Shown: positions 12,704 through 24,920, counted from the first letter of the stretch. The stretch is 64,000 nucleotides of DNA from Ilex aquifolium (GCA_951799425.1 OX637405.1:20743089-20807088), one strand, 5' to 3'. A program made the numbers and translations. The notes: generated from the sequence alone by a model not told the origin.

Positions 12704-13586
12704 CAGGGGTGGCTCAAGACAATTTGGGGCCTAAAGCGATACTTCTAAATGAGGCCTTCCATGTTTAGTGTTAATAATTTTTATTTAAAATTAATTTTTC
12801 TTGATTTTTGAGTTGCAAAAATATTAATTAAGGTTTTATATTCAAGTTGTGCTACCATATCTTTTTCAATTGATAGTATCGCTAATCCAGTTAATCTTTC
12901 TTGTGACATAGCCGATCTTAAGTAAGATTTTATCAATTTTAATTTTGAAAAGCTTCTTTCCGCAGAAGCAACTGTTACAGAAATTGTTAATAATATTCTA
13001 TAAGCAATGCATTCATTTGAAAAAGAATCTAACTTTTTTTATATAATTTAATATCTCAATTGGAGTATTTTCTTTCGTTGTAAAATTTCTTTTAAAACAT
13101 TTAGTTCTAAAAACATCGAGTTCTCCGCTGTAACACTTGGCAAAAAAAAAATAAAAGTGATCTGTGAGTTCACTGAGTTGAGACTTGAGAGCACTGTGAG
13201 AGAGAGAGGGGGAAGAAGAAGAGTTTTTTTTTTTTTTTTTCAATTTAAGGAGAGAGAGAAAGAAAAAGAATTATTTTTGTGTTGTTGGATTGTTTGGTTT
13301 ACCGAGAGAGAGAGAGAGAGTTAAAAGGAAGATATGATTTGATTTTTTGATTTTTTTGGTGGCTTTGATATGACCTTTCAGTTTTTTTTTTTTTTTTAAT
13401 TGTTAATTTTTTTTAAATATTTAATGTTTTGATTGAATTATGGGCTTTAAATGGTTGATTGGGCTTATATTTTTATAAGATTTTTTTTTTGCATGAATTA
13501 TTTACAATGTTTAAAAATTTGGGGCCTTCCTTTGAAATGGGGCCTAAAGCCCAGGCTTTTTTAAACCTGCTGTTGGGCCGGCCCTG
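12704..13586. mobile_element. Non-autonomous hAT element (883 bp)
   Basis: The termini CAGGGGTGGCTCAAG and GTTGGGCCGGCCCTG form an imperfect hAT-type inverted repeat. A perfect 8-bp duplication GATTTACA lies at 12696-12703 and 13587-13594. The interior keeps only the end of a transposase gene on the minus strand plus AG-rich filler, so the element is a deletion derivative. Confidence 0.88.
12781..13243 (-). pseudogene. hAT transposase C-terminal (hATC dimerisation) remnant
   Basis: Read on the minus strand, the last 80 or so residues match the hAT C-terminal dimerisation domain. Visible pieces are AYRILLTISVTVASAERSFS, KLKLIKSYLRSAMSQERL and TGLAILSIE, ending at a stop at 12781-12783. The upstream part is in another frame (ELDVFRTKCFKRNF, then PIEILNYIKK), so a frameshift separates the pieces. 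The zinc finger and the catalytic N-terminal region are gone. A fossil of the autonomous parent inside its own deletion derivative. Confidence 0.85.
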
Positions 13587-13842
13587 GATTTACAGCAGAA
13601 ACAAAGATAATATTGTTGCTGATGATATATTCTTACTACTGAGTTGGCTTCGTTATACCGACAACGTGAATTAATTTTGTTGACCTTTTAAAAAAAAAAA
13701 TCCAGAGGGCAAGCCACTTCTACCACTTTTCCAATCATTTAGTTCCCATTGCCTACTGGAAGGCGATCTTTTTTCCGCATTCTTCCACTTATTTTGCTAC
13801 CGTCGCCTCCAAATCAGATAAAATCATATTCATATCCTCGAA

Positions 13843-14006
13843 GAGCAATGCTATGTATTCCAAATGTGCAACTCAAATTTACATCCCAAATGAAGGGAGA
13901 CCGTTGGATGAGTGGGTCTTTTTTAAATGGGACTCACTCATCCAACGATCATCTTTCATTTGGGATGCAAATTTGGATTATAAATTTAGGATACATAGCA
14001 TTTCCC
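13843..14006. mobile_element. Mutator-like MITE (164 bp)
   Basis: An inverted-repeat element whose arms, GAGCAATGCTATGTA and its near complement TACATAGCATTTCCC, pair almost to the centre (CCACTCATCCAACG hairpin). Flanked by the 9-bp duplication ATCCTCGAA at 13834-13842 and 14007-14015. Non-coding. Confidence 0.83.
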
Positions 14007-14084
14007 ATCCTCGAAATACGGCCAACTACTCTTGCTTTTCTCATCACTCTTATTTTCCTCTTAACAGCAGGATCAAATCAGTAA

Positions 14085-14654
14085 CGAGGAACAGAAAGTA
14101 ATTACCATCACATGTAACAAAGAAGCAGAATTGAATGATGTAGGATTTCAAGGGTTACCATACAGCAGGTGGAATGTGAATGAGTTTCCTCATACAGTGA
14201 GGGAGAGGTTGGACAGTGTGTGGGGTTCTCCTTCTTGGTTGAATGCATTTCCAGGAAGTATGGTTACCCACATCCCTAATTCTAACTACGATAATTATCA
14301 GCTACTGTTAAAAGAAGGGGGGGGGGGGGGGGGGGGGGGGGGCTACGTTGAGCAGAGTCGTAGGCATGGAAAGAGAAGAAGGTTCAAATTTGAACAAATG
14401 TGGGCTACTGATCCAACTTGTGATGAGGTTAGTTGGAGTTGCTGGAAAGTGGCAAGGACATATGAAAAAGCAATGCAGTTCATAAACAATATTAGATCAG
14501 GTCGATTTTAGAATTTTGAAGTGGAAAAAGGAAAAGTTTGGTAATATGTATGAGCAGTTGAGAGCAAATAATGAAAGGATATCACAACTACACTCAAAAG
14601 TTATTACTCAAACTTCTAAAGTTGAGTTGTAGAAGAATCTCTCATGCACCAATT
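14085..14654 (+). pseudogene. LINE (L1-type) fragment, endonuclease end and linker
   Basis: The frame at 14131-14511 resembles the end of plant L1 endonuclease and the spacer before reverse transcriptase. ERLDSVWGSPSWLNAFPGSM corresponds to the ERLDR..SPxW..LFP signature; FKFEQMWATDP and ARTYEKAMQF follow. The frame is interrupted by a 26-base G run at 14317-14342 coding a glycine string. It continues with a stop to about 14654, where a transposon nest splits the LINE; the next part resumes at 45484. The 5' part of the LINE is missing. Confidence 0.75.
14317..14342. repeat. Poly-G tract (26 G)
   Basis: Homopolymer within the LINE relic and the longest of the three G runs in the window. Confidence 0.9.
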
Positions 14655-15870
14655 TTCATTAAAGCGTGCTTTAATAAAAAGTAATTTTTATCCCAAAAAT
14701 TTTTCTTGGTTTACAATAATATTTGAATGAAATGAAACATTTGATTTAATCAAAACATATTTTTTCAAAAATTTCGACAGAATTTTATTTGAAAATCTGG
14801 CTTCTAACCAGTTAGTAATAGCATCCCTGTGAGAACTTAACATAATTTAAACTAACTAAATATCATCAACATGTATCCATCAAAATATAATCCAACTAAA
14901 GTCATGGTGGCAATTAGAGGTCCACAGAGTCCTCCCAAACTCGGATACATCCAATACCAATATATATCAAAACTTAATACCAAAAGTCATAACTTTATAT
15001 TAAAATACCCAAAATAATAATATCTCTATGATATGATCAAATGTACATTTGCAAATACAATGTTTGTGTGCTAACATTTGCAAATAAGTTCTACGGGTAA
15101 ATACAAAAGGATTCCAAAAGAGATTCTTCTTAATCCAAGTTTCCACCAATGTTTTCCATCACCTACGCCCCAAGATGCATGCTTGTTTCTGAAAATATTA
15201 GTAAGGAATGAACAACCACAGCCTAATAGGATAATCATTTTTTCAAGTATGTACAAAGTTTTAAATACCAACATTTTCCATACTATACGAACAAGTAATG
15301 AAAGCTTTCTATAATTAAGTATAGGTACAATGTAATAAGTAGAATATTTATAAAAATCTCCCAACACATTATCATTAAAAATATACAAGTTATAAATCAA
15401 AGGTTTATATATTTGAAGTCAAACCATCATAGACAATATAATTAGTCAAACATTAGTACATGCATGAACCATTCCCCGAAAATCTTTTGGGTCTTGCACC
15501 CTAAGATCTCATCGCTCTTCTTACTTTTCAAAAGGGACGTGTAAGACACAATTTGTGATGTCACACATGCCATCACCGAAAATCACTACTATAACCAATC
15601 CCCCATAGGACAAGTAGTCGCCCTGACAACCCACTCAATAGGGTCAATCGTCTACTAACCCTCTGTCTATCAGTATCAAGCATACACTTTTTAAAAATCA
15701 TTATTTGCTATATCTATAAACCCTTTTGAAAACAATGTCATAACCTTGACATTTTATCAAATATGTAGTAAGCTCAAAATCTCAAATTTTGCATTTTCAA
15801 AGAAACACAAAAAATTTCAAGAGAATAAGTCATATACATTATGTACAAGATCATAACATACTCCAAAACA
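14655..15870. mobile_element. Left arm of an unclassified insertion (probable old LTR) inside the LINE
   Basis: This stretch and 44571-45475 together fill the gap between two collinear LINE pieces, and the 8-bp direct repeat CACCAATT flanks them (14647-14654 and 45476-45483). Read on the minus strand, the right end starts TGTTGGTTATGAATTTGTGA, which suggests an LTR, but I cannot find a matching left terminus. Element A is inserted inside it. No coding frame. Confidence 0.45.
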
Positions 15871-15875
15871 TCAAA

Positions 15876-16675
15876 TGTGATGATCTGATCCCGAAAAAGA
15901 AATGAATTGTTAAAAATTAGAGGGATCTAATTATGATTATTAAAACTCTAATAATTAATGTAAATTGGAGGGACTAAAACAAATAACTAGAAAAATATCT
16001 TGGGAAGAAAGTGAAGTCAAAAAAAAAAAAAAAAAAACTTAAAGGATTCAATGCTCAAGTGTCCATTAAATATTAGTCCATTGATGCCATGATGTAAGCT
16101 AAACATGTCAACATGCATATGTGTGTGTCTTGCATCATCACCCAAGGAACATTTGGCTATAAAAAGGCAGCAGTAATTCAAAATGGAGGAAAGAAAGAAA
16201 AGAGAGAAAAAAGAAGGGAGAAAAAAGAAAAGAAAAGAAAAAAATAATGAGGTTTTTGGGTTCAAAGTTGGATGGTGATTTTAGTCTCGAATTTTATGAA
16301 ATTGAAATATGTTGTTCTTAATACGGTAGTGATCAAATTTATCAGAATCCCTTGGTGATTTGAGGTACATGATAGTATACAATATGCTTTTTTCTTTAAT
16401 TTTTTTTTGCAAAGAGTATCATTTTGATCATCTGAAATTTTTATTCCTATTGATTATTTTCTGTTTATATGAAATTTTATAAATTTTGTTGATATGACCT
16501 GTATTTTGGGCTAAATACTTTGATATTGATTGATACATGTACAGAGTGTGCTTGGAACATAGTATTTTTGAAATATGATTGTGGCGCTGCGAGGTGTGAT
16601 TATTCGGTTTCATTATAACCCTTCAGGGTGTGAATTGTTTGATATGAGTATGAATTTACATGCTCAAGTGTCACT
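15876..16675 (+). repeat. Element A 5' LTR, first part
   Basis: Aligns with 43473 onward in the 3' LTR (shared GAAAAAGAAATGAATTG, then TTAGAGGGATCTAATTA). Broken at TCACT by element B. Confidence 0.85.
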
Positions 16676-18761
16676 TGTGAGACCCGAACTTGCAAATGCA
16701 TAACATTTATTAAATGTTAGGGTCTAGTATGTAATTTATGATAATTAATCTGGGGTTAAATTATAGTAATTGAAATTATGGGTATTGCATTATATTTTTA
16801 AAAAATCAACCCTGGGGGTTGATTTATTTGATGACAGAATGTTTTGAGTTAAACTATTCGGTGGCAAACAGATTTTGGGTGTAACTTATAAATGATTATA
16901 ACTTATGTGGATGTTATAAGAAGTAGGGGAAACAAAGGGGGATCTAAGTGGAATTTAGGAGTTTTGGGTGTGTAAATAAAGACAATTGTCACTTTTTGGC
17001 CAACCTTTGCCTATATATACATATACATATATATATGTGTGTGTGTGTGTGTAGGTGTGTGTATGTGTGTTTAACGTTAAGATTCAGAGAGAAGAAGAAA
17101 AAGGGAAAAGAAATAAAGAAGAGAGAGGGAGATGAGTTAGCCAGATTTTTGTGTTCAGGTTGTTTTTGGTGTTGGGTTGAAGAACTGGTGGGTATGGAGA
17201 AGAAGTTCCTCCCAGTAGGTAAATCCTTTCCTTTTAATTTATATATTTTGTGATTTATTGTGGTTATTAGGAAGAGTTTGATGTAAGAGTTGTAATTTTG
17301 ATTGTATGGGGGAGAGGTTTCGGTTTCGATTTCGATTTTTGGAATTTTATTATTGGGTAAGAATTTGTATGTAAATAATGTTTAGAGTGGATGCGTTAGG
17401 GTTTGAGGGTGCTAAAGTTGAAAGAAGTAGGTTAAGGAAGAAGATGGAACAAAGAAGGGTTTCTGTTAGACTTTTACCGGTAGAAAGTGGTGTTCTACCA
17501 GTAGAACGACATTCTATGAGGTGATCTACCGGTAGAACGATATTCTGTGAAGTGTTCTACCCGTTGGAAGTAATGTTCTACTGGTAAGAACATGAAATTT
17601 CCAGCATTATGCATGGCATTCTAGTGGGTTCAAATTAACTTTAGTCGATTTTAATTACCTAAAAATACCTCGATAAACCTACGGGTTTGAGTACACTATA
17701 GTAAAGGAAAGGGGGTATTGGGAAGGTATCGGGTTTAGTCGATTCATCATTTATGCATGTGTAGGATTCATCATTGAGGCAACAACGTCAGTGTTGGATT
17801 CACTTAAAACTACACTGGGAGACTGAATCCAGGTTTGGATTTAACCCGAGGTGAGTGTATTGATTCATATTTATTGAAATTGTGATTATATGTTTATTGG
17901 TCATACTTATGTGAAATAGTTGGAAAATAATTTGGTAGGGTATGAATTATGAAATGGTGATTGTTTGTTACCAACTATATTTATTTGTAATGGTTAAATG
18001 GTGACTTAATGGTTTAAGAATTGTGAATTTGTGTTGGGTGAATTGATTGTGGATGCTTACCAATATGAGGTTGTCGAGACTACTAGACATAAACGATAGC
18101 GATATAATAGTTGAGACTGCCGAGCCTAAATGGTAGCAATGGGACTGTTGAGGCTGCTGGGCAAAAACAGTAACAATATAATTGCCGAGACTCTCGGGCG
18201 AAAATGGGTAGCGTTAACTGTTATTGGATATTGGATATTGGATATTAGATGGTAGATATTGTATATTGTATATTGTTATTTGGGATGTTGGGTATTGGTA
18301 GTTGGGAATTGGATGTTAGGTATTTAATGTGACATTCATTATAAATGTGTATGTGAGATATGATTATAATTGTTTAATGTTTATGCATTTTCTTTTAATA
18401 TGTCTCAAATATACTCACATAGCATGTGGTTTGCTCACTCCCCAATAGTTGTTTGTTTTCAGGTTCTTGAAATTTAGGAGATGGTCCACTGAACAATCTA
18501 GTTTGACATGGAGGAGTTGACATCAGTTTGTACCATTTTTCATTTGTTGTTTGTATATGTGTAGTAAAGTCACTTAAGGGTATGGTGCCTTAGTTGTTGT
18601 AACACTGCGTTGAGTGGTATATTTACATGAGAAAATATTTATTGGGCGGATAAGTTTGATTAAGGAAGCATAGGTTATATTACTGTGGTTTAAATAATGA
18701 TTTAAGGATTAAAATGATAAGATTAACCACACCCTAACTCTTTTTCGGATGGGGTGTGACA
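16676..18761 (+). repeat. Element B 5' LTR (2086 bp)
   Basis: Contains a (TA)n/(TG)n stretch near 17010-17070, the palindrome cluster at 17474-17590, and about four degenerate 38-45-bp tandem units at 18068-18215 (GTTGTCGAGACTACTAGAC-like). Ends GGGTGTGACA. Confidence 0.88.
17474..17590. repeat. TACCGGTA palindrome cluster in LTR B (5' copy)
   Basis: Five copies of a 12-15-bp near-palindrome: TTACCGGTAGAA, TTCTACCAGTAGAA, TCTACCGGTAGAA, TTCTACCCGTTGGAA and TTCTACTGGTAAGAA, spaced about 20-31 bp apart. Confidence 0.85.
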
Positions 18762-18766
18762 ATTTT

Positions 18767-18778
18767 TGGTATCAAATC
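18767..18778 (+). other. Element B primer-binding site (initiator Met type)
   Basis: TGGTATCAAATC follows the 5' LTR by five bases. It is a mutated version of the TGGTATCAGAGC site complementary to the 3' end of plant initiator tRNA-Met. Confidence 0.7.
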
Positions 18779-21700
18779 TAGAGTTTGATTGGTTCTATAG
18801 ACTAGTCAAGTCTAGCTGTTAAAGTGGAACGTTAGGATAATGTTTGTCAAGTTGGATAGAATGGTTTGTGCGTAATGTGTAACGTCTTGTAAAAGTTTTG
18901 CCTTCTTGAAGTCAAGAGTTCAAGTCCCCCTCCCCTTCCCCTTCCCCTTCCCCAAAAAAAAATAAAAAAAATATAGCATAATGAATTATGGATCTTCCAA
19001 ATGGTTAATATTTCGGCGAAAAGGAAGGGTTTATATGCTCTTAATATGGTTAATTAGGCAATGACTAGAGTATGCTTATATATTACTAATGTATGGCTAT
19101 GTGGGTTATTGACTTGTAATGGATAATGTGAGTATGATGATTTGTCTTATAGGCAAATATAACCTTAAAGGCGGATGCATGACCTTAGTAGTAAATATTG
19201 CTTAAATGGTAAGGAGGTAGCCTTTATGGCGGATTGCCTAAATGACAGAAATATAGCCCTGTGTGGCAAATCGTCTAAATGACTGATATAGACTCAGTGG
19301 TGGATATTGCTTATGTGATGAATTTTGGTAGCCTCTGTGTGGCACATGTGGTACAAATTATAGTCTTAATAGTTTTTATTTGAGTTACTTTTGTGGCAAA
19401 ATAGCCATGATAATTGTTATGTAGTGTTGGTGACGAGATATATCACCATATTGGCGATTTGTGTTACAATAAAGGTGGGTGTGTATCTATATTATTTTAA
19501 ATGGTATGTATATAACATATATTGCAAGCCACATTTCTGTAGTTCTATGGATGAACTATGGTGTAATGGTGGTTAACAAATGATTAGTATAGTTTTTAAG
19601 AGTGAACATATGATTATTTTGATTACAAGGTTGTTTCTATTTAAGGTAGTTTGCATGTGTGATAAGGTAAATTCTTCAGCTTGAGTACAAAAATGGGAGT
19701 AAAAAGGATGGTGATATGACTAAACCTAATTATGGAGGGTTATATTATGATTTGACTGTATAATGTTATATATCATGTGTGAAGGAGATTATTGAGAATC
19801 AACATGGTGGTTGATTGAGATTATTATATTAATCCTTAGTGTGGAGATTGTGTTATAATATAGAATTTAATAGTGTGGTTAAGTGGGGATGGATAAATTT
19901 TGGGTTGTGATATTTATCTTTGGGATTATTTTGATAGTACGAGTATATGTAATTGTAGGAACTTATGAATAGGTTTCACGGTAACAAAAAGTTTTATAGA
20001 TTAAATTTGTTATGTTTTGATATAAGTGTGTATATTTGCGGAGTTGAGGTAACTGAAATAAAAACTATATGAGGGAAGGAAAGGAAAGGAAAGGAAATGT
20101 TTTGATGGAATGTTGGATAACTTGTGTTTGATATGTATATAAATAGATCTATGTATATATTGACATCAAAGATGGGAAATTATGAGAAGGAAATAATATT
20201 AAGTAACTAATTGAGTGAAAAATATTGTGTTGGTACTCATATGCTGTTAAATGTGTTGGAATTTGATTTACTAGTGTGAAGATGTTTAATGAATGATAAA
20301 CGTGTAGATGCATAGATACCGTTTATAGGGGTTGTGATATATGTTTGTGTACTCGTGAATTATTAGTAGATTTGATTTCTTTTGACATGTGAGATCTTGA
20401 TTTGATATTGAGAACGATATAATCAGGAATGAAATTTTCACAAAGATAAGAGTTATTAAGTGTGTGATTTAATGGGTAAGTTTGGATTTCATGAGTAGAA
20501 ATAGTAGTTTTGTATTCTTGTGATTGTTTCATTAAGCTACTATGTTGTGTATTAGAGTTTGTCCTATTGTTCTAAATTGGTTGTGATATTATATGAGGTT
20601 TTGTTGCATGGTGTGACAATGTCTATTTTTTATAAATATTAGTGTAAGCAAAGCGTGATTTCACAACTGTGGAAGGAAAGAGTGTAAAACATATTAAAGT
20701 GAATATGTAGTCGTGACTCTGGTGTGAGATATCGGTAGCGAATATGTAGCTATGGTGGTGAGGAATGATATAATGGGAAATGACATAACTATTTTACTTG
20801 AATATTTTTGGATAATCAAGGGACTGTTGTGTGGCATACAATTTGTAAGAACCTAGTGTTAAATGTGAGATGGTGATTCTATCTCAAATATTCAGAGATT
20901 TATGATAATCTCTAAATTGAGTATTTATGTTGATTTGCTTGTGTTAGAAATGTTGAGTAGCGTGGAATCTTATGGTATGATGAGTTAGTGTTGGATGATC
21001 TGTTGTTGATGTGAAAGATTCTTACTACTCACATTATAATGGTGATGTTCATTTAATTGATAATCAGATGTTCGTGAGATATAACTAGTTTATCTTTATA
21101 GCTGATTGATTTCAAATAGTGAGTAGGGTGTTTAGAACATGTTTGTGAAGTGATTTATATATATGTGTAGCTTTTGATAGATAGTGTACTCGAGATCAGG
21201 AGTTTCTTGGAGTAATAAGTTATTATCACAGATTCATTCAAGGTTTTAACTTTTATGTTATTGATTTGACTAACGAGAAAGGATGTAAAGTTTAAGTGGA
21301 ATGATAAATGTAGTAGAGTTTTCAAGAGTTGAAATTAGGTTAGTTCCAGCTTCAATGATATTTATTTCTTTTGGAAGGAAATGCTTATGATTTATGATGA
21401 CGACTTCAGGGAAGGTAAATGAAGTTATGGATGTTTTTAATCATAAAACATCGGGGTTATTAGCTTGTGTATAGTGTGTATATATTGATATTATATTGAG
21501 ACAGAATTTTTAGGTGTGGAGTTGCTTTTGATTAAAGCTAATACATTGTTAGCTCGATTCAAGGTGAGAAAAAAGTTAGTAAATTGTGCATAGGATGTGT
21601 AAACTTAACATCCTCATTTAAGGATTATAAAGAAGCTGGAGATGAGCTTCAAACTGATTCTAGTAGTACAAAAAGATGACATATTATTATTTAATTCCTG

Positions 21701-21900
21701 CATTTATATGTTAAGAGACTTGGTGTTGAAAACAAGAGTTTATAGAAAGAGTATATTGTATAGTTTAGGCTATGCACTTTGGCAACATTAAGTTATATCG
21801 GGAATCTGTGGAAAAATTATTGATGGGTGGGAATGAAACGAAAAGTTATTAAATTTTTGACTAAGTGTTTGGCATGACAGTGGATTTGTTACAACCACTT
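18779..21900 (+). pseudogene. Element B interior, decayed gag-pol
   Basis: No open frame survives. A recognisable remnant at about 21190-21310 reads FLGVISYYHRFIQGF with LTNEKG downstream, the segment after the reverse transcriptase catalytic core in gypsy elements (canonical FLG..YYRRFI.GF). Degenerate tandem units occur at about 19140-19420. A C-rich SINE-like stretch at 18875-18965 ends in A-rich sequence. Confidence 0.6.
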
Positions 21901-22324
21901 TGATGTAAGACGAGAATGACTAGAAATCACAGAATAGAAAGAGAAGAAGAAAGAAGAGGGAGTGTAAGGGATTTACCTCATCCTCGTAAGGAATCGGTGA
22001 AGAAACACACAAATTCTCCACGGAAAATCACTTTTTATTATATCACTCTCTTTCTAATAAAAATAGTTGGGATTACACCATTATATATAGGCCAAGTTCC
22101 CTACTAAAATAAAAACTATTCTCCGACTAAAAATTTTAAAGGAGTTTCATAATCAAACTCTCAAATCCTTATCCTACTAAAACTCTATAATAATTTCCTA
22201 GTCAAACTCTAATTAATAGTCCTAGTCAAACAAATATTTTTCTAAATAATAAAATAATATAAAACAAATAATAAAATTCAATATTTAAATTTGAGCTCAT
22301 CCAATCCTTTTTTGATCTCTATCA
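21901..22324 (-). repeat. Element C 3' LTR
   Basis: 424 bp and closely similar to 23374-23794. The end of the internal reading frame runs into it. Confidence 0.88.
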
Positions 22325-22830
22325 ATTCTCCCCGGCTGAAAAAAACTCTTCTCCAAAGAGTTGGAATGCCACAAGTACTCCAAAAAAACTGAAGAAGCTT
22401 GTGTTCCAAGAAAATAGCATTGTAAATCTTCATAATAGAAAACAATCACTTCGTGCATTGCATCCATCACAGTCTTATCCACATACACTATTATAGGTGA
22501 AGGAAGCATATAATCTAGTGGAGACAAAAAAGCAACTCCATTTGTAGTGGTACCCTTTGAAACTCCTTTAACTTCTTCTACAAGAAGATCCTTTGAGATC
22601 AACTTATCAAAAACAATTGATGTATGATGAGGACAACTTTTAGGCTCATTAATGGTATCTAATTTCAACTCATCATTCAATTGAACTGGAGCTTGCAATT
22701 GTGGAGGAACTTCTTGGGGCAAAACTTGTTCAACTATTTGTTGATGATCAATGGATGAAGAAGATGAATCAAAATCTACCTTGTTCGCAAGATCCTTATT
22801 TGGGAGCTTAACTCCAAACACGGTAGCCAA
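22297..22830 (-). CDS. Unknown 177-residue protein of element C
   Basis: An uninterrupted frame starting MATVFGVKLPNKDLANKV and ending SFFQPGRIDRDQKRIG. The last nine codons lie in the 3' LTR. I recognise no enzymatic domain, zinc knuckle or membrane segment. The N-terminal third is serine- and glutamine/proline-rich (QVLPQEVPPQLQAPVQ); the C-terminal part is more hydrophobic and aromatic (VFYYEDLQCYFLGT). It lies where gag would be expected in this short element. It may be a degenerate gag-like product or an incidental frame. Confidence 0.4.
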   Translation of the reverse strand: MATVFGVKLPNKDLANKVDFDSSSSSIDHQQIVEQVLPQEVPPQLQAPVQLNDELKLDTINEPKSCPHHTSIVFDKLISKDLLVEEVKGVSKGTTTNGVAFLSPLDYMLPSPIIVYVDKTVMDAMHEVIVFYYEDLQCYFLGTQASSVFLEYLWHSNSLEKSFFQPGRIDRDQKRIG

Positions 22831-22984
22831 CTTGTGTACACCTCCATGTATATATTCTATTGATGTGTGTAGCTAACTCATTGATGCTTGGAGCGAATCA
22901 AGCTTAGCATCACAGGCTTCAAGTTTGACAAGTAATTCAACATTGGTAACCATCTTGATTGAAGAAGTAACATGAAAAGTTGTA

Positions 22985-23225
22985 GAAAATTTTAGGATCA
23001 AACTGTAATTTCTAAAAATTTTGGGGTTGACCTGTAATTTTTGAAAATTCTTGGGCCAAACTATAATTTTAAAACCTTAGGAGCAAAAATGTAATTTCTA
23101 AACTTTGGGGGCCCAAAGTGTAATGTCAAAAAATTTTGGGGGCCAAAGTGTAATTTCTAAAACTTTTGGGGGGGATAAAAGTGCAATTTCAAAAATTTTA
23201 GGGGTTAAATCTGTAATTTCAGAAA
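22985..23225. repeat. Degenerate minisatellite in element C
   Basis: About seven units of roughly 35 bp built on GGGGCCAAAGTGTAATTTC followed by TAAAAATTTT, with drift between units. On the minus strand they give a repeated LEITLWPPKFFDITLW-like peptide. The units sit next to the primer site in the 5' leader. Confidence 0.75.
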
Positions 23226-23373
23226 TCTCAAGGTTACACGGTTGGATTTTTTTGGTAGGACAGCAGGATGGGTTTTTAGGCCTAGAACAAAGGGCTGAAA
23301 CATAAGATATCAGACGAATCTCAAAAACACAACGACAATTGAGAATGATCGAAGTTAGGCTCTGATACCAAAC

Positions 23374-23794
23374 TGATGTAAGACGGGAAGGACTAGAAAT
23401 CACAGAATAGAAAGAGAAGAATAAAGAAAAGGGGGTGGAAGGGGTTTACCTCATCCTCGCAAGGAATCGTTGAAGAAACACATAAATTCTCCACGGAGAA
23501 TCATTTTTTATTATATCACTCTCTTTAATAAAAATAGTTGGGATTACACCATTATTTATAGGCCAATTTCCCTACTAAAATAAAAACTATTCTCCTACTA
23601 AAATTCTAAAAGAGTTTCATAATTAAACTCTCAAATCCTTATCCTACTAAAACTCTATAATAATTTCCTAGTCAAACTCTAATTAATAGTCATAGTCAAA
23701 CAAATATTTTTCTAAATAATAAAATAATATAAAACAAATAATAAAATTCAATTCTTAAATTTAAGCTCATCCAATCCATTTTCGATCTCTATCA
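23374..23794 (-). repeat. Element C 5' LTR
   Basis: 421 bp. TGATGTAAGACG start, ATCTCTATCA end. The primer-site complement GGCTCTGATACCA lies at 23358-23370, three bases outside it. Confidence 0.88.
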
Positions 23795-24575
23795 CACTCC
23801 CTATTCCAGTATGGGGATGAGAACATATTAAATTCAATTTTGGTAAAAAATATTTATGTAGATGAGATTGTGTATTTGCATAGAGTGACAATATCAGTTG
23901 TTGTTGTTAAATGTTGTGTATAATAATAGTTATCAGACGAGTGTTAGTATATTTATATGAGATTTTTATGGTAAATGATTATGCAAAATGTGTGTGAATA
24001 GTGATATCGTTTAATTTCGAGGTATGAGATATGATATGTATTTTGTTTAATCTTGGAATTTTGATATTTCGATTGAATTTCTCATTTAACATTAGTTGTT
24101 GTGATAGTTGGGTGAAATATTTGCAAAATTATTGACACATGCGTGAGACACACTAGAGATATGGTTATGGTTATGATACATGTTTGTGGCCCTAAGGGTG
24201 TATATAAACAAATGAAATACTCCGAATGATGATGTATTGTTGATATGAACCCAGGAATATTCAGGTTTATTGACATGTTCTATTTTTTTATGTTCTGTAA
24301 ATATTTGGTTAAAATAATCTTATTCAATTATTGTGGCATAGCATTTGAGTTGGGTAAATATTTATCCTATGTTGAGCAATTAACGAAAATTTTGGATTGT
24401 AAGGAAATTTTTTTGCGCACAAAGACTATTCTGTTAGTGAAAAGGTTTTGTGGTGTAGTCATTCAGTAGGAGAGGTGACATAAAGAGTGAAGAGCTTATA
24501 CGTGATCAGAAACCTTATTTGTTTACTTGTGATAAGTAAATTTTGGGGTCAAAATTTTATTTAGTGGGGGAGAGT
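23795..24575 (+). other. Element B interior, 3' part with polypurine tract
   Basis: Non-coding, decayed. It ends in the purine-rich AGTGGGGGAGAG (24563-24574) next to the 3' LTR, the expected plus-strand primer. Confidence 0.65.
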
Positions 24576-24920
24576 TGTGAGACCCGAACTTGCAAATACA
24601 TAACATTTATTAAATGTTAGGGTCTAGTGTATAATTTATGATAATTAATCTGGGGGTTAAATTATAGTAATTGGAATTTATGGGTTTGCGTTATATTTTT
24701 TTAAAAAAATAACCCTGGGGGTTGATTTATTTGATGACGGAATGTTTTGAGTTAAATTTTTTGATGGCAAAAAATTTTTGGGTGTAATTTATAAGTGATT
24801 TATGGAGGTTATAAGAAGGAGGGGAAACAAAGGGGGATCTAAGTGAAATTTAGGAGGTTTTGGTTGTGTCAACAAAGACACCCGTAAGTTTTTGTCCAAC
24901 CTCTACCTAATATATATATA
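24576..24920 (+). repeat. Element B 3' LTR, first part
   Basis: Repeats 16676 onward (TGTGAGACCCGAACTTGC). Interrupted in a TA stretch by Helitron D; continues at 40940. Confidence 0.88.

Larger units (their letters stand above)
21901..23794 (-). mobile_element. Element C: small non-autonomous LTR retrotransposon
   Basis: LTRs 21901-22324 and 23374-23794 both run TGATGTAAGACG...GATCTCTATCA. On the minus strand the right LTR is the 5' one: the primer site TGGTATCAGAGCC (complement at 23358-23370) lies beside it, and a purine tract CCGGGGAGAAT precedes the left LTR. Flanks CACTT and CACTC agree in four of five bases. There is no protease, reverse transcriptase or integrase. The interior holds one 177-codon frame and a minisatellite. 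Confidence 0.88.

Noticed and set aside
18875-18965. SINE in the interior of element B (GAGTTCAAGTCC B-box-like, C-rich part, A-rich tail)
   Set aside because: No convincing A box and no target-site duplication; left as a remark.
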